64,000 bases of DNA from positions 1 through 64,000 of the forward strand of contig NZ_PJMB01000009.1 of assembly GCF_002892835.1 (NCBI RefSeq), given 5' to 3'. The translations under genes were made by a program, and so were the position numbers. This stretch comes from Arthrobacter sp. AFG7.2 (GTDB lineage Bacteria > Actinomycetota > Actinomycetes > Actinomycetales > Micrococcaceae). Under the pieces are notes generated by a model, which did no database searches, was not told the DNA's origin, and worked only from the letters and a program-made list of their open reading frames with translations. Numbering within the stretch: position 1 is the first letter of the stretch; every line of letters begins with the position of its first letter. Shown here piece by piece: positions 10,752 to 19,753 of this stretch.

Positions 10752-11507
10752 TCAGGCGCGGTTCATCTCCAGGGAGATGGCTTCGGCAGCGTCGCGGAGG
10801 ACCGGAACAGCCTTATCGGCAAAATGCTCGTCCACCCGGGACACCGGGCCGGAAACCGAAATCGCGGTGGGGGTGGGAGCGTTGGGCACCGCCATGGCAA
10901 AGCAGCGGACGCCCAGCTCCTGTTCCTCCTCATCAATGGAGTAGCCGCGTTCCCGGATGAGTTTCAGGTCCGCCAGCAACTCCTCCACATCCCCGATGCT
11001 CTTGGTCGTGGGGGTGGGCATGCCGGCGCGGGCCACGATGCCGCGGACGGTTTCGTCATCCAGCTGGGCCAATATGGCCTTGCCGACGCCGGTGGCGTGG
11101 GTATGGGCGCGGCGGCCCACCTCGGTAAACATGCGCATGGAGTGCAGCGAGGGCACCTGTGCCACGTAGATGACCATGTCCGAGTCGAGGACGGCCATAT
11201 TGGAGGTCTCCCCCAGGGTGTCCACCAGATTCTTGAGTTGCGGCCGGGCTACGGCGCCCAGCTGCTTGTTGGCTCCCTCGCCCAGCCGGATGAGCCGCGG
11301 GCCCAAGGCGTAGCGCCGGTTCGGCAGCTGGCGGATGTAGCCGAGGGACACCAGGGTCCGCAGGAGCCGGTGGATGGTGGGCAGGGGGAGGTCCGTGGAT
11401 GAGGAGAGCTCGCTGAGCGTCACATCACCGCCGGCGTCCGTTATGAGCTCCAGCAGCTCGAAGACGCGCTCCACCGACTGCACGCCGCCTGAGGACTTTT
11501 CTGCCAT
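10752..11507 (-). CDS. IclR-family transcriptional regulator
   Basis: 251 residues from the ATG at 11507, chosen because AGGAGA lies eight bases upstream; the open frame runs on to 11681 but lacks protein-like sequence there. The N-terminal winged HTH covers about residues 10-70 (VQSVERVFELLELI ... LPLPTIHRLLRTLVSLGYI). The C-terminal IclR effector domain follows (HATGVGKAILAQL, ISVSGPV). It is divergent from the malic enzyme gene and convergent with the purine permease. The most likely targets are the malic enzyme-aceB-DUF6986-allE operon and perhaps the uricase region, in the manner of AllR, which senses glyoxylate or allantoin. The target assignment is inferred from position only. Confidence 0.9.
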   Translation of the reverse strand: MAEKSSGGVQSVERVFELLELITDAGGDVTLSELSSSTDLPLPTIHRLLRTLVSLGYIRQLPNRRYALGPRLIRLGEGANKQLGAVARPQLKNLVDTLGETSNMAVLDSDMVIYVAQVPSLHSMRMFTEVGRRAHTHATGVGKAILAQLDDETVRGIVARAGMPTPTTKSIGDVEELLADLKLIRERGYSIDEEEQELGVRCFAMAVPNAPTPTAISVSGPVSRVDEHFADKAVPVLRDAAEAISLEMNRA

Positions 11508-11727
11508 TCCGTTGTCTCCTACGGCTCGGAATCCGACAACTCTTATCCGCATCGTGAAAGAGCTGCTTAGAACACCCAAGATACAGCACCGCACCTGCCC
11601 CCGCGATGCCCTTCCCCCGGGTATGCATCCGGGGCTTGTATTTCCATCTTGTAGATAATAATATCCATAATACGAAAACATTCGGATTCACAAGAAGCCC
11701 GGACAAGGCCCAACAGGAGGACATTCA

Positions 11728-13179
11728 ATGGCGAACCCCAGCCCCGGAAACTCGATCACCCTGCGCGTGGAAGCACCCTCGAGCTTCAGCGCCACCAGCG
11801 AACTCGCGGCAGCAGTGGGAGCGGCCGGCGCCGCCATTACCGCCCTGGACGTCACCGAGTCCCACCACGAGACGCTCGTGGTGGACGTCACCTGCAACAC
11901 CACCGACGACGCCCACGCCGCACGGGTGAAGGACGCCCTCAACGCACTCGACGGCGTCAAAGTCCAGCACGTCTCGGACCGCACCTTCCTGATGCACCTC
12001 GGCGGCAAGCTCGAGGTCGTCCCCAAGGTGGCCCTCCGCAACCGCGACGATCTTTCCCGCGCCTACACTCCCGGCGTCGCACGCGTCTGCCTCGCCATCG
12101 CAGAAGACCCGGCAGCGGCCCGCAACCTGACCGTCAAGCGCAACACCATCGCCGTCCTCACCGACGGTTCGGCAGTCCTGGGGCTCGGCAACATCGGCCC
12201 GGCGGCCGCCCTGCCGGTCATGGAAGGCAAAGCCGCGCTGTTCAAGCAGTTCGCCAATGTGGACGCCTGGCCGGTCTGCCTGGACACCCAGGACACCGAG
12301 GAGATCATCATGATCGCCAAGGCCATGGCCCCCGTTTATGGCGGGATCAACCTGGAGGACATTGCCGCCCCGCGCTGCTTTGAGATTGAGAAGCGCCTGC
12401 GCGATGAACTGGACATCCCCGTCTTCCATGATGACCAGCACGGCACCGCCATCGTCACCCTCGCAGCCCTGGTCAACGCCCTGCGCGTGGTGGGCAAGAA
12501 GCTCTCAGAGGTGAAGATCGTCGTCTCCGGCGTCGGCGCGGCAGGCTCAGCCATCATCCAGCTCCTGAAGGCGCAGGGCGCACAGCACATCGTCGCCGCC
12601 GGCCGCTCCGGAGCCATCCATTCGGGGGAAGAGTACGGCGACGAGCACCGCAGCTGGATTGCCGCGAACACCAACGAGGAAGGATTCTCCGGAACCCTCC
12701 ACGACGCCCTCAAGGGAGCGGACGTCTTCATCGGCGTCAGCGCCCCGCACGTGATCGGCGAGGAGCAGGTGGCCTCCATGGCCAAGGACGCCATCGTGTT
12801 CGCCATGGCCAACCCGACGCCGGAAATCGACCCCGTTATCGCTGCCAAGCACGCCGCAGTGGTGGCCACCGGCCGCAGCGACTTCCCCAACCAGATCAAC
12901 AACGTTTTGGCCTTCCCCGGGTTCTTCCGCGGCCTGCTGGACGCCGGAGCCTCGGACATCACGCCGGAGATGCTGGTTGCCGCCGCGGAGGCGATTGCCA
13001 ACCGGGTAGCTGACGACGAGCTGAATGCCAGCTACATTATCCCCAGCGTCTTCGATCCCCATGTGGCCGCTGACGTGGCTGCAGCAGTGGCCGCGGCCGC
13101 CCGCAATGCCAACGAGGCCGGCGCTGTGGAACCGGCAGCCGGGGCCGCACTGCCCGAAGCCGCCCTGGCCGGCGCCTGA
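11728..13179 (+). CDS. NAD(P)-dependent malic enzyme with N-terminal ACT-like domain
   Basis: A 483-residue oxidative decarboxylase converting malate to pyruvate and CO2. Residues about 8-90 form an ACT-like regulatory domain ([11 protein letters not shown] ... [12 protein letters not shown]). Catalytic Tyr113 is in [11 protein letters not shown], Lys168 in MEGKAALF, the metal ligands are in [15 protein letters not shown] and FHDDQHGTA, and the dinucleotide fold is [11 protein letters not shown] (about 265-275). The ribosome-binding site is AGGAGG before the ATG. It heads a four-gene run with malate synthase, so malate made from glyoxylate can be passed to pyruvate. The C-terminal 40 residues are Ala-rich. 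Confidence 0.93.
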   Translation: MANPSPGNSITLRVEAPSSFSATSELAAAVGAAGAAITALDVTESHHETLVVDVTCNTTDDAHAARVKDALNALDGVKVQHVSDRTFLMHLGGKLEVVPKVALRNRDDLSRAYTPGVARVCLAIAEDPAAARNLTVKRNTIAVLTDGSAVLGLGNIGPAAALPVMEGKAALFKQFANVDAWPVCLDTQDTEEIIMIAKAMAPVYGGINLEDIAAPRCFEIEKRLRDELDIPVFHDDQHGTAIVTLAALVNALRVVGKKLSEVKIVVSGVGAAGSAIIQLLKAQGAQHIVAAGRSGAIHSGEEYGDEHRSWIAANTNEEGFSGTLHDALKGADVFIGVSAPHVIGEEQVASMAKDAIVFAMANPTPEIDPVIAAKHAAVVATGRSDFPNQINNVLAFPGFFRGLLDAGASDITPEMLVAAAEAIANRVADDELNASYIIPSVFDPHVAADVAAAVAAAARNANEAGAVEPAAGAALPEAALAGA

Positions 13180-13216
13180 TTCACCGCCTGACTTCAGCAC
13201 AAGGAAAGGACCAGAA

Positions 13217-14815
13217 ATGGCCATCACTGTCACAGACCCCCGGCCCATCGACCGCGCGGAGGAGATCCTCACTCCGGAGGCACTGGCGTTCATCGAAGAG
13301 CTCCACCAGCGCTTTGCCGGCACCCGCAACGAATTATTGGCAGCCCGCGGCGCCAAGCGGCAGCGCGTAGCCGAGACCGGCAAGCTGGACTTCCTGCCGG
13401 AAACGCAGGACGTGCGCGACGGCGACTGGAAGGTTGCGCCCGCACCGGCGGCCCTGCAGGACCGCCGGGTTGAGATGACGGGTCCCGCATCGCCGGCGAA
13501 GATGGCCATCAACGCCCTGAACTCCGGCGCCAAGGTGTGGCTCGCGGACCTTGAGGATGCGAGCACACCCACCTGGGCGAACGTCGTCGACGCCATCCTC
13601 AACCTTCGTGACGCCTCCCGCGGCACCCTGGCCTTCACCTCGGAGGAAGGCAAGGAATACAAGCTCCGCACTGACGCGCCGCTCGCCGTCGTGGTGGCCC
13701 GTCCCCGCGGCTGGCACATGCCGGAGAAGCACCTGCTGATCGACGGCGAACCGGCCGTGGGTGCGCTGGTGGACTTCGGCCTGCATTTCTTCCACGTCGC
13801 CAGGCAGCTGGTGGACAACGGCCAGGGACCTTACTACTATCTGCCGAAGATGGAGAGCCACCTCGAGGCCCGGCTGTGGAACGACGTCTTTGTGTTCGCG
13901 CAGGACTACCTCGGGCTGCCCCAGGGCACTGTCCGCGCCACGGTCCTGATCGAAACCATTCCGGCCGCTTTCGAGATGGATGAGATCCTGTACGAGCTGC
14001 GGGACCACGCCTCCGGCCTCAACGCCGGCCGGTGGGACTACCTGTTCAGCATCATCAAGTACTTCCGTGACGCCGGCGAGGAATTCGTGCTGCCGGACCG
14101 CGCCTCCGTGGCCATGACCGCGCCGTTCATGCGCGCCTACACCGAGTTGCTGGTCAAGACCTGCCACAGGCGCGGCGCCTTTGCCATGGGCGGCATGGCC
14201 GCAGTGATACCCAACCGCCGCCATCCCGAGGTGACTGAGGCGGCCTTCGCCAAGGTCCGCGCGGACAAGACCCGCGAGGCGAACGACGGCTTCGACGGTT
14301 CCTGGGTTGCGCACCCGGACCTGGTGTCCACGTGCCGGGAAGTTTTCGACTCCGTCCTGGGCGACAAGCCGAACCAGCTGGACAAGCAGCGGCCCGAGGT
14401 TTCCGTGACCGCCGGGCAGCTGCTGGACGTGTCCTCTGCCGACGGCCAGGTCACTGAGGCCGGGCTGCGGCTGAATCTCTATGTTGCCGTTGCCTACACG
14501 GCCGTGTGGCTGTCCGGAAACGGCGCCGTGGCCATCCACAACCTGATGGAGGACGCCGCCACCGCGGAAATCTCCCGCTCGCAGGTGTGGCAGCAGATCC
14601 GGAACAAGTCAGTCCTGGCGGACACGGGCAACACCGTCTCCCGCGAACTGGTGGAGCGCATCCTGGGCGAGGAAACCGAGCGGCTCCGCACCGAGTTCGG
14701 TGACGAGGCGTTCCGCCGCTACTACCAGCCTGCCAGCGACCTGATCGCGGACATCTGCCTGTCGGAGGACTACACCGACTTCCTCACCACCCCGGCCTAC
14801 GAACTGGTGGGCTGA
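13217..14815 (+). CDS. aceB: Malate synthase A
   Basis: 532 residues from the ATG at 13217, which follows AAGGAAAGGA; the open frame extends upstream into the malic enzyme gene but only as a shadow. It condenses glyoxylate with acetyl-CoA to give malate. Recognisable blocks are VWLADLEDASTPTWANV, the catalytic-core GTVRATVLIETIPAAFEMDEILYEL, MTAPFMRAYTELLVKTCHRRG with GAFAMGGMAA, and DGSWVAHPDLV. No isocitrate lyase gene is present nearby. Together with AllE downstream, this suggests the enzyme here serves purine-derived glyoxylate rather than the glyoxylate bypass. Confidence 0.95.
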   Translation: MAITVTDPRPIDRAEEILTPEALAFIEELHQRFAGTRNELLAARGAKRQRVAETGKLDFLPETQDVRDGDWKVAPAPAALQDRRVEMTGPASPAKMAINALNSGAKVWLADLEDASTPTWANVVDAILNLRDASRGTLAFTSEEGKEYKLRTDAPLAVVVARPRGWHMPEKHLLIDGEPAVGALVDFGLHFFHVARQLVDNGQGPYYYLPKMESHLEARLWNDVFVFAQDYLGLPQGTVRATVLIETIPAAFEMDEILYELRDHASGLNAGRWDYLFSIIKYFRDAGEEFVLPDRASVAMTAPFMRAYTELLVKTCHRRGAFAMGGMAAVIPNRRHPEVTEAAFAKVRADKTREANDGFDGSWVAHPDLVSTCREVFDSVLGDKPNQLDKQRPEVSVTAGQLLDVSSADGQVTEAGLRLNLYVAVAYTAVWLSGNGAVAIHNLMEDAATAEISRSQVWQQIRNKSVLADTGNTVSRELVERILGEETERLRTEFGDEAFRRYYQPASDLIADICLSEDYTDFLTTPAYELVG

Positions 14816-14818
14816 GGC

Positions 14819-16096
14819 ATGGCGGCAACACCCAAGGCGTCGCTCTCCCCCGGGGACCTCGCGCACATCGACGGACAACTGGCTGCGACGGACCGGCTGC
14901 TGGAGCAGAACTACCCGGGTGACGACGGGACCCGCCAGCCCGTCCACACGGTATACGTGCCCGCAGACCGCTTCACGCCGTCGTTCGCTGCCGGCTGGGG
15001 AGCCGAGGCACTGAATACGGCCAAAGCGCACGGCGGCCTGGCGAAGCTCGGCGCGCTGCTGGGCCAGGACAGCGGGCTGGCGGAGGCGGTCGCTGCCCGC
15101 GTGGAAGACAAGCTGGCGGACGAGCCCATTGAGGACCTGCGCCTCGACTTCGAGGACGGCTTCGGGGACAGGGGCGACGACGCCGAGGACGCCGCCGCGG
15201 TCACCGCGGCATCCGCCGTGGCCGCCGCCGTGGCTGCCGGCTCTGCTCCCCCTTTCATCGGCATCCGGTTCAAGTGCTTCGAGGCTCCCACCAGGGCCCG
15301 CGGGCTCCGGACGCTGGACCTGTTTGTCTCGGGCCTGGCCTCGGCCGGCGAACTCCCGGAGGGCCTGGTCCTCACCCTCCCCAAGGTCACCACGGTGGCC
15401 CAGGTCCAGGCCATGGACTACGCCGTGTCCCGGTTGGAGGAGGTCCACTCCCTGCCCGCCGGACGGCTCCGTTTCGAAGTCCAGGTGGAGACCCCGCAGC
15501 TGATCCTCGGTCCCGAGGGGACGTCCCCGGTGGCCCGGTTGCCGCACGCCGTCCCGGGCCGGATCAGCGGCCTGCACTACGGGACCTACGACTACTCGGC
15601 GTCACTGCAGATCTCTGCCGAATACCAGTCCATGGAACATCCGGTGGCGGACTTCGCCAAGGAAGTCATGCAGCTGGCTGTCGCGGGAACCGGCATCCGG
15701 CTCTCGGACGGGTCCACCAACATCATCCCGGTGGGCGACAACGTGGAAAACGCCTGGCAGCTGCATGGCCGCCTGGTGCGGAGGTCGCTGGAACGGGGCT
15801 ACTACCAGGGCTGGGACCTGCACCCGGCCCAGCTGCCCAGCAGGTTCGCCGCCACCTATGCCTTCTACCGGCAAGGCCTGCCGGCCGCCGCTGCCCGCCT
15901 GCGCAACTACGTGGAACAAACCGAAGGCGGCGTCATGGACGAGCCCGCCACGGCCCGCGCCCTGGCCTCGTTCGTCCTCCGCGGCGTCCAGTGCGGCGCC
16001 GTCGGTGCGGATGAAGTCCAGGCGCTGGCCGGCGTCGGAGTCCCGCAACTGACCGCCCTGGCGCACCCGCGGCTCGCCACCACTTCCAATTCCTAA
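14819..16096 (+). CDS. DUF6986-type aldolase-like TIM-barrel protein (unassigned reaction)
   Basis: A 425-residue protein resembling the HpcH/HpaI (citrate lyase beta/malate synthase-like) barrel superfamily. Acidic barrel motifs include DLRLDFEDGFGDRGDDAEDAA, then FIGIRFKCFEAPTRARGLRTL, LTLPKVTT, RFEVQVETPQLIL and ISGLHYGTYDYSASL. These match the layout of substrate- and metal-binding strands in that superfamily. I believe it belongs to what is now called DUF6986. It starts three bases after aceB and is followed 12 bp later by allE. The tight operon position suggests a role with glyoxylate or a ureide. The reaction is unknown; older annotations simply say aldolase. Confidence 0.75.
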   Translation: MAATPKASLSPGDLAHIDGQLAATDRLLEQNYPGDDGTRQPVHTVYVPADRFTPSFAAGWGAEALNTAKAHGGLAKLGALLGQDSGLAEAVAARVEDKLADEPIEDLRLDFEDGFGDRGDDAEDAAAVTAASAVAAAVAAGSAPPFIGIRFKCFEAPTRARGLRTLDLFVSGLASAGELPEGLVLTLPKVTTVAQVQAMDYAVSRLEEVHSLPAGRLRFEVQVETPQLILGPEGTSPVARLPHAVPGRISGLHYGTYDYSASLQISAEYQSMEHPVADFAKEVMQLAVAGTGIRLSDGSTNIIPVGDNVENAWQLHGRLVRRSLERGYYQGWDLHPAQLPSRFAATYAFYRQGLPAAAARLRNYVEQTEGGVMDEPATARALASFVLRGVQCGAVGADEVQALAGVGVPQLTALAHPRLATTSNS

Positions 16097-16108
16097 GTAA
16101 GGACCACT

Positions 16109-16921
16109 ATGGGCAAGTACTACTCCCCCACCGGCGGACTGCCGCCGCAGACCCACCTGACCACTGAGCGCGCCATCGTCACCGAGGCCTACACAGTCAT
16201 CCCGAAGGGGGTCATGACGGACATCGTCACGTCCAACCTGCCGGGCTTTGCAAACACGCGCTCCTGGATCATCGCCCGACCCATCTCGGGCTTCGCCACC
16301 ACGTTCTCGCAGCTGATCGTGGAGATCGGCCCGGGCGGCGGTGCTCCCAAGGCCGAATTCGAGGCCGGCGTCGAAGGCGTCATTTTTTTCACCCGCGGCA
16401 AGGTCAACCTCACCCTCGACGGCGAACTGCACCAGCTTGAGGAAGGCGGCTACGCCTACCTGGCTGCCGGTTCCGAGTGGGGCCTGGAGAACGTTTCCGA
16501 CGACGTCGTGTCCTTCCACTGGATCCGCAAGGCCTACGAACGCCTTGAGGGCTACGAGGCCAAGTCCTTCGTCACCAACGAAAAGGACGTGGAGCCCACC
16601 GCGATGCCGGACACCGACGGCGCCTGGAAGACAACCCGCTTCACGGACTCCAGCGACCTGGCCCACGACATGCAGGTGAACATCGTGACGTTCCAGCCTG
16701 GCGGCGTCATCCCGTTCCCGGAAACGCATGTCATGGAGCATGGGCTGTACGTCCTGGAGGGCAAGGCCATGTACCTGCTGAACAACGACTGGGTTGAGGT
16801 GGAGGCCGGCGACTTCATGTGGCTGCGCGCTTTCTGCCCGCAGGCCTGCTACGCCGGCGGCCCGGGCGAATTCCGCTACCTGCTCTACAAGGACATGAAC
16901 CGGCAGGTCCGCCTCACCTAG
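16109..16921 (+). CDS. allE: (S)-ureidoglycine aminohydrolase
   Basis: A 270-residue double-cupin enzyme that releases ammonia from (S)-ureidoglycine to give ureidoglycolate in allantoin breakdown. The C-terminal cupin carries the metal-site residues Glu205, His207 and His211 (PETHVMEHGLYVLEG) and Gln245 (FCPQACYAGG), as in plant and E. coli enzymes. The N-terminal cupin is degenerate (EAGVEGVIFFTRG). Length is standard. It is the last gene of the malic enzyme-aceB-DUF6986-allE run and is followed by a perfect terminator stem. Enzymes just before it in the pathway (allantoinase, allantoate amidohydrolase) are not in this window. Confidence 0.93.
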   Translation: MGKYYSPTGGLPPQTHLTTERAIVTEAYTVIPKGVMTDIVTSNLPGFANTRSWIIARPISGFATTFSQLIVEIGPGGGAPKAEFEAGVEGVIFFTRGKVNLTLDGELHQLEEGGYAYLAAGSEWGLENVSDDVVSFHWIRKAYERLEGYEAKSFVTNEKDVEPTAMPDTDGAWKTTRFTDSSDLAHDMQVNIVTFQPGGVIPFPETHVMEHGLYVLEGKAMYLLNNDWVEVEAGDFMWLRAFCPQACYAGGPGEFRYLLYKDMNRQVRLT

Positions 16922-16936
16922 CCCTGCCCGGCCCAA

Positions 16937-16992
16937 CAGGGAAGCAGTAACTGCCGTTGCGGAGGCCCGCAACGGCAGTTACTGCTTCCCTG
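16937..16992. terminator. Perfect 26-bp inverted repeat terminator after allE
   Basis: The arms 16937-16962 and 16967-16992 are perfectly complementary over 26 bp with a 4-base AGGC loop. The element sits between convergent allE and the alcohol dehydrogenase gene and could terminate both. There is no T-run. The length of the perfect stem is unusual. Confidence 0.85.
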
Positions 16993-17022
16993 CTTGGGGA
17001 AACGAACTAAACTTCGCCGGCG

Positions 17023-18204
17023 TCAGGCCCCCGGATTCAGGACCACCTTGATGCAGCCGTCCTCTTTCTTCTGGAACTTTTCGTACAGGGCGGGCGCCCC
17101 GTCCAGGCCGGAGCGGTGGGTGACGAGGTCCATCACACCCAGCGGATCGGCGTCGTCCTCCACGAGCGGCAGGATGTCGTCAGTCCAGCGGCGCACGTTG
17201 CATTGGCCCATCCGGACCTGGATCTGCTTGTCAAACATGGTGAGCAGCGGCATGGGGCTGGCCTGGCCGCCGTACACGCCGCTCAGGGACAGCGTCCCGC
17301 CGCGGCGGACGGCGTCAATGGAGGTGTGCAGTGCGGCAAGTTTGTCCACACCCGCGGTTTCCATCGCTTTCTGGGCCAGCTTGTCCGGCAGGAGGCTCAG
17401 CGCCTGGTGGGCAAAGCCCGCCACCGGGGAACCGTGGGCTTCCATTCCGACGGCGTCAATTACCGCGTCCGCGCCCCTTCCGGCCGTCCGCTCCCGCAGT
17501 TCGTCCGCCACACCCTTGGTGTAATCCAGGGTTTCCACCCCATGCCGGGCAGCCATCTCCCGCCGCTCGGGGACCGGATCCACGCCGATGACCCGCAGGC
17601 CCCGCTGAACACCGATCCGGCTGGCGAACTGCCCCACGGGACCCAGTCCGAACACTGCCAGGGTGCCTCCCGGCTGGACATCGGCGTATTCAACGCCCTG
17701 CCACGCGGTGGGAAGGATGTCCGAGAGGAAGAGGTACCGTTCATCCGGCAGCTCAGACCCCACCTTCACCGGCCCGTAGTCGGCGTGCGGCACCCGCAGG
17801 AACTCAGCCTGGCCGCCGGGAACCGAACCGTACAGCTCCGAGAAGCCAAAGAGCGCAGCGCCTGAGCCCTTGCTCTTGACCTGGGTGGTCTCGCACTGGG
17901 ACTGCAGGCCCTGGCTGCACATGTAGCAGCGGCCGCAGGAGATGTTGAAGGGAATCACCACCCGGTCTCCCTTGCGGAGGTTGGTGACAGCGCTTCCAAC
18001 CTCCTCCACGATGCCCATCGGTTCGTGGCCGATCACGTCACCCTTGTGCATGTAGGCGCCCAGCACCTCGTACAGGTGCAGGTCCGAGCCGCAGATGGCG
18101 GTGGAGGTGATCCGCACGATGGCGTCCGTCGGCTCCTGGATCACGGGATCCGGTACTTCTTCCACGCTTACCGAGCGCTTTCCTTGCCACGTCAGTGCTT
18201 TCAC
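17023..18204 (-). CDS. Zinc-dependent alcohol dehydrogenase (FDH-like MDR family)
   Basis: A 393-residue medium-chain dehydrogenase. Catalytic zinc ligands are Cys38, His60 and Glu61 (ICGSDLHLYE, VIGHEPMG). The structural zinc lobe has Cys90, Cys93, Cys96 and Cys104. The NAD fold is VFGLGPVGQFASR. The long insertion after the NAD fold and the HGSPVAGFAHQ block resemble the glutathione-independent formaldehyde dehydrogenase-like group, so oxidation of small alcohols or aldehydes is likely but the substrate is not fixed. Its promoter region contains one of the TAAGC-type dyads. Confidence 0.9.
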   Translation of the reverse strand: MKALTWQGKRSVSVEEVPDPVIQEPTDAIVRITSTAICGSDLHLYEVLGAYMHKGDVIGHEPMGIVEEVGSAVTNLRKGDRVVIPFNISCGRCYMCSQGLQSQCETTQVKSKGSGAALFGFSELYGSVPGGQAEFLRVPHADYGPVKVGSELPDERYLFLSDILPTAWQGVEYADVQPGGTLAVFGLGPVGQFASRIGVQRGLRVIGVDPVPERREMAARHGVETLDYTKGVADELRERTAGRGADAVIDAVGMEAHGSPVAGFAHQALSLLPDKLAQKAMETAGVDKLAALHTSIDAVRRGGTLSLSGVYGGQASPMPLLTMFDKQIQVRMGQCNVRRWTDDILPLVEDDADPLGVMDLVTHRSGLDGAPALYEKFQKKEDGCIKVVLNPGA

Positions 18205-18280
18205 AATTCGCCTTTCTGGAGGTATTGCCTTCAGTCCGGGCCAAAGCCCATGAGTCGACGGTATCGGCTTCAGCAGAAAA

Positions 18281-18300
18281 AAGTAAGCAAGCTGACTAAA
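18281..18300. promoter_or_regulatory. TAAGC-type dyad upstream of the ADH and 82-aa genes
   Basis: AAGTAAGCAAGCTGACTAAA lies between divergent genes. Its core TAAGCAAGCTGA is a TAAGC-AA-GCTTA dyad with one mismatch. Related cores are found at 19702-19713 and 35563-35574. Confidence 0.4.
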
Positions 18301-18374
18301 GTCTTGTCGTGGGGCCCCGGGGCTTCTAGCGTAGGAAGAGCCAGATCCGCAGACACGACTGAAAGAGGAACGCC

Positions 18375-18623
18375 ATGACGCTCTACCAGCCGGAACCGGT
18401 CGAAATTTCCACCCGCATCCGGCCCGGTGAGTGGACGGAAGCCAGCCTGGAGGAGCTCGTCAGCACCTACCGGACCCGCATCATGGAGATGGGTGCCAAC
18501 ATGGCGGAAGTCAGTACGGATATCGTGCGGAACGACGACGGCTCCGTCGTAGTGGCAGTGGTGTGGAACAAGCCTGCGAACACCGGTGATGAGGATGCCG
18601 TCACCGGCGGACAGACAGTCTGA
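18375..18623 (+). CDS. Small protein of unknown function (82 aa)
   Basis: An acidic, soluble 82-residue protein beginning MTLYQPEPVEIST. The ribosome-binding sequence AGAGGA lies six bases upstream of the ATG. It has a predicted short alpha/beta core (SLEELVSTYRTRIMEMG, then VVVAVVWN) and a disordered acidic tail. No known domain is recognised. It is transcribed alone, divergent from the alcohol dehydrogenase and convergent with the HAD phosphatase gene, and shares the TAAGC-type dyad in its promoter region. Confidence 0.7.
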   Translation: MTLYQPEPVEISTRIRPGEWTEASLEELVSTYRTRIMEMGANMAEVSTDIVRNDDGSVVVAVVWNKPANTGDEDAVTGGQTV

Positions 18624-18639
18624 CTGAGCCCGTTGGCGC

Positions 18640-19347
18640 TTACGGCCTGGCGATCAGCCGGCCCACGGCGCTGGACGTGAGGTTCTGGAGCAGGTCCAGG
18701 GGTCCTTCGTAGACCTCCACTGCCCCCGCGGTACGCAGTTCCGCGGCACTGACTCCGCCGCACGTGACAGCAATGGCGGGGATGCCGAGCGCCGCCGCGG
18801 CCTTCATGTCCCAGACGGCGTCCCCGATGAAGACGGCGTCAGCAGCGTCCACGCCGATCGTGTCCAGTGCGGCCACAAGGATGTCCGGGGAGGGCTTGCT
18901 CTCCTTGGCATCGTTGGCGCTGGTGGCGCCGTCAATAAAAGCATCGGCGTCCAGGATGGCCTTCATCACCTCCAGGTCCTTTTTGCGTGCCGATGAAGCC
19001 AGGGCAATGGCCAGCCCTCCCGCATGGCACTGGGCGAGCAGATCTTTCACTCCCTCAAACGCCCGCAGGGCAGGCCAGTGGGATGCATAGAGCGCGCCGT
19101 GGCTTGCCATGACCTCCGGATCCTGCGAGCGGTCGCGGGCTTCGGGCAACAGGTTGTCCACCAGCCGGTCCCCACCCATTCCCACGTAATGGTGGATGGA
19201 CGCCATGGGGATGTCATAGCCGTGCTGGCGAAAAGCGCCCCACCAGGCGATCGTATGGATGTAGGACGAATCGATCAGCGTCCCGTCAACGTCAAAAAGA
19301 ACCCCCCGGCGTCGTCCGCCAGGGGGTACAGAGCCTTGGGGCACCAT
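18640..19347 (-). CDS. HAD-superfamily phosphatase (beta-phosphoglucomutase/phosphoglycolate-like)
   Basis: A 235-residue HAD hydrolase. Motif I is FDVDGTLID with Asp19 and Asp21; motif II is the Ser in LASSARKKDLEV; motif III is the Lys in AKESKPSPDI; motif IV is FIGDAVWDM. The helical cap (about residues 30-95) places it among subfamily I phosphatases acting on small phosphosugars or phosphoglycolate. Its ATG overlaps the upstream YegP-like stop by one base (TGATG), so the two are co-translated. Substrate unknown. Confidence 0.88.
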   Translation of the reverse strand: MVPQGSVPPGGRRRGVLFDVDGTLIDSSYIHTIAWWGAFRQHGYDIPMASIHHYVGMGGDRLVDNLLPEARDRSQDPEVMASHGALYASHWPALRAFEGVKDLLAQCHAGGLAIALASSARKKDLEVMKAILDADAFIDGATSANDAKESKPSPDILVAALDTIGVDAADAVFIGDAVWDMKAAAALGIPAIAVTCGGVSAAELRTAGAVEVYEGPLDLLQNLTSSAVGRLIARP

Positions 19348-19637
19348 CAGCTGACCGCTGCCCGTTTTGCCGCTGGAGCCTTTTTCTGGCGCGCCGCTTC
19401 CTCCTTGGCGGAGTTCACAGGGCGGACGCGCTCCCGCAGGACTGTCCCGGCGCCGTCGTTGCTCTTGTCCCGGATCAGCCCGGTTCCGGCAATCTCCCGC
19501 GCCATTGCCACACCGGCAACAGCAGCCCTCTTTGTGGGAAAGGTGACCGAGATGGCCATCAGGCTCCCGGCTCCATCCATCATCCGGACCCTGTAGCCGC
19601 CGTCGGGCGCGTCCACGAGCTCAAAATACCCGGCCAT
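19347..19637 (-). CDS. YegP-like DUF1508 protein with basic tail
   Basis: 96 residues from the ATG at 19637; an upstream in-frame ATG at 19661 overlaps the GGAGGAG ribosome-binding site and is less likely. One DUF1508-type unit is present: MAGYFELVDAPDGGYRVRMM, then LMAISVTFPTKRAAVAGV. The C-terminal 25 residues are Lys/Ala/Arg-rich (AKEEAARQKKAPAAKRAAVS) and may bind nucleic acid. Members of this family usually have two units; only one is seen here. It leads a two-gene operon with the HAD phosphatase and has a TAAG-type dyad upstream. Confidence 0.75.
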   Translation of the reverse strand: MAGYFELVDAPDGGYRVRMMDGAGSLMAISVTFPTKRAAVAGVAMAREIAGTGLIRDKSNDGAGTVLRERVRPVNSAKEEAARQKKAPAAKRAAVS

Positions 19638-19697
19638 TTGTATCACTCCTCCATCAGTCACCGCGTTGTGCTTTGTCTAGGAGCACTTCATGAGGTG

Positions 19698-19719
19698 TTA
19701 GTAAGTATACTTATCTATT
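19698..19719 (-). promoter_or_regulatory. TAAG-type dyad upstream of the YegP-like gene
   Basis: TTAGTAAGTATACTTATCTA is the start of this element. AAGTATACTT at its centre is a perfect 10-bp palindrome, about 60 bp upstream of the YegP-like start. The core TAAGTATACTTA is a perfect 12-bp dyad and matches the TAAGYWWRCTKA pattern of two other promoters in the window. Confidence 0.45.
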
Positions 19720-19753
19720 CTGCGAAGGAGAAGCCACCCCGGACCGCGCCGCC

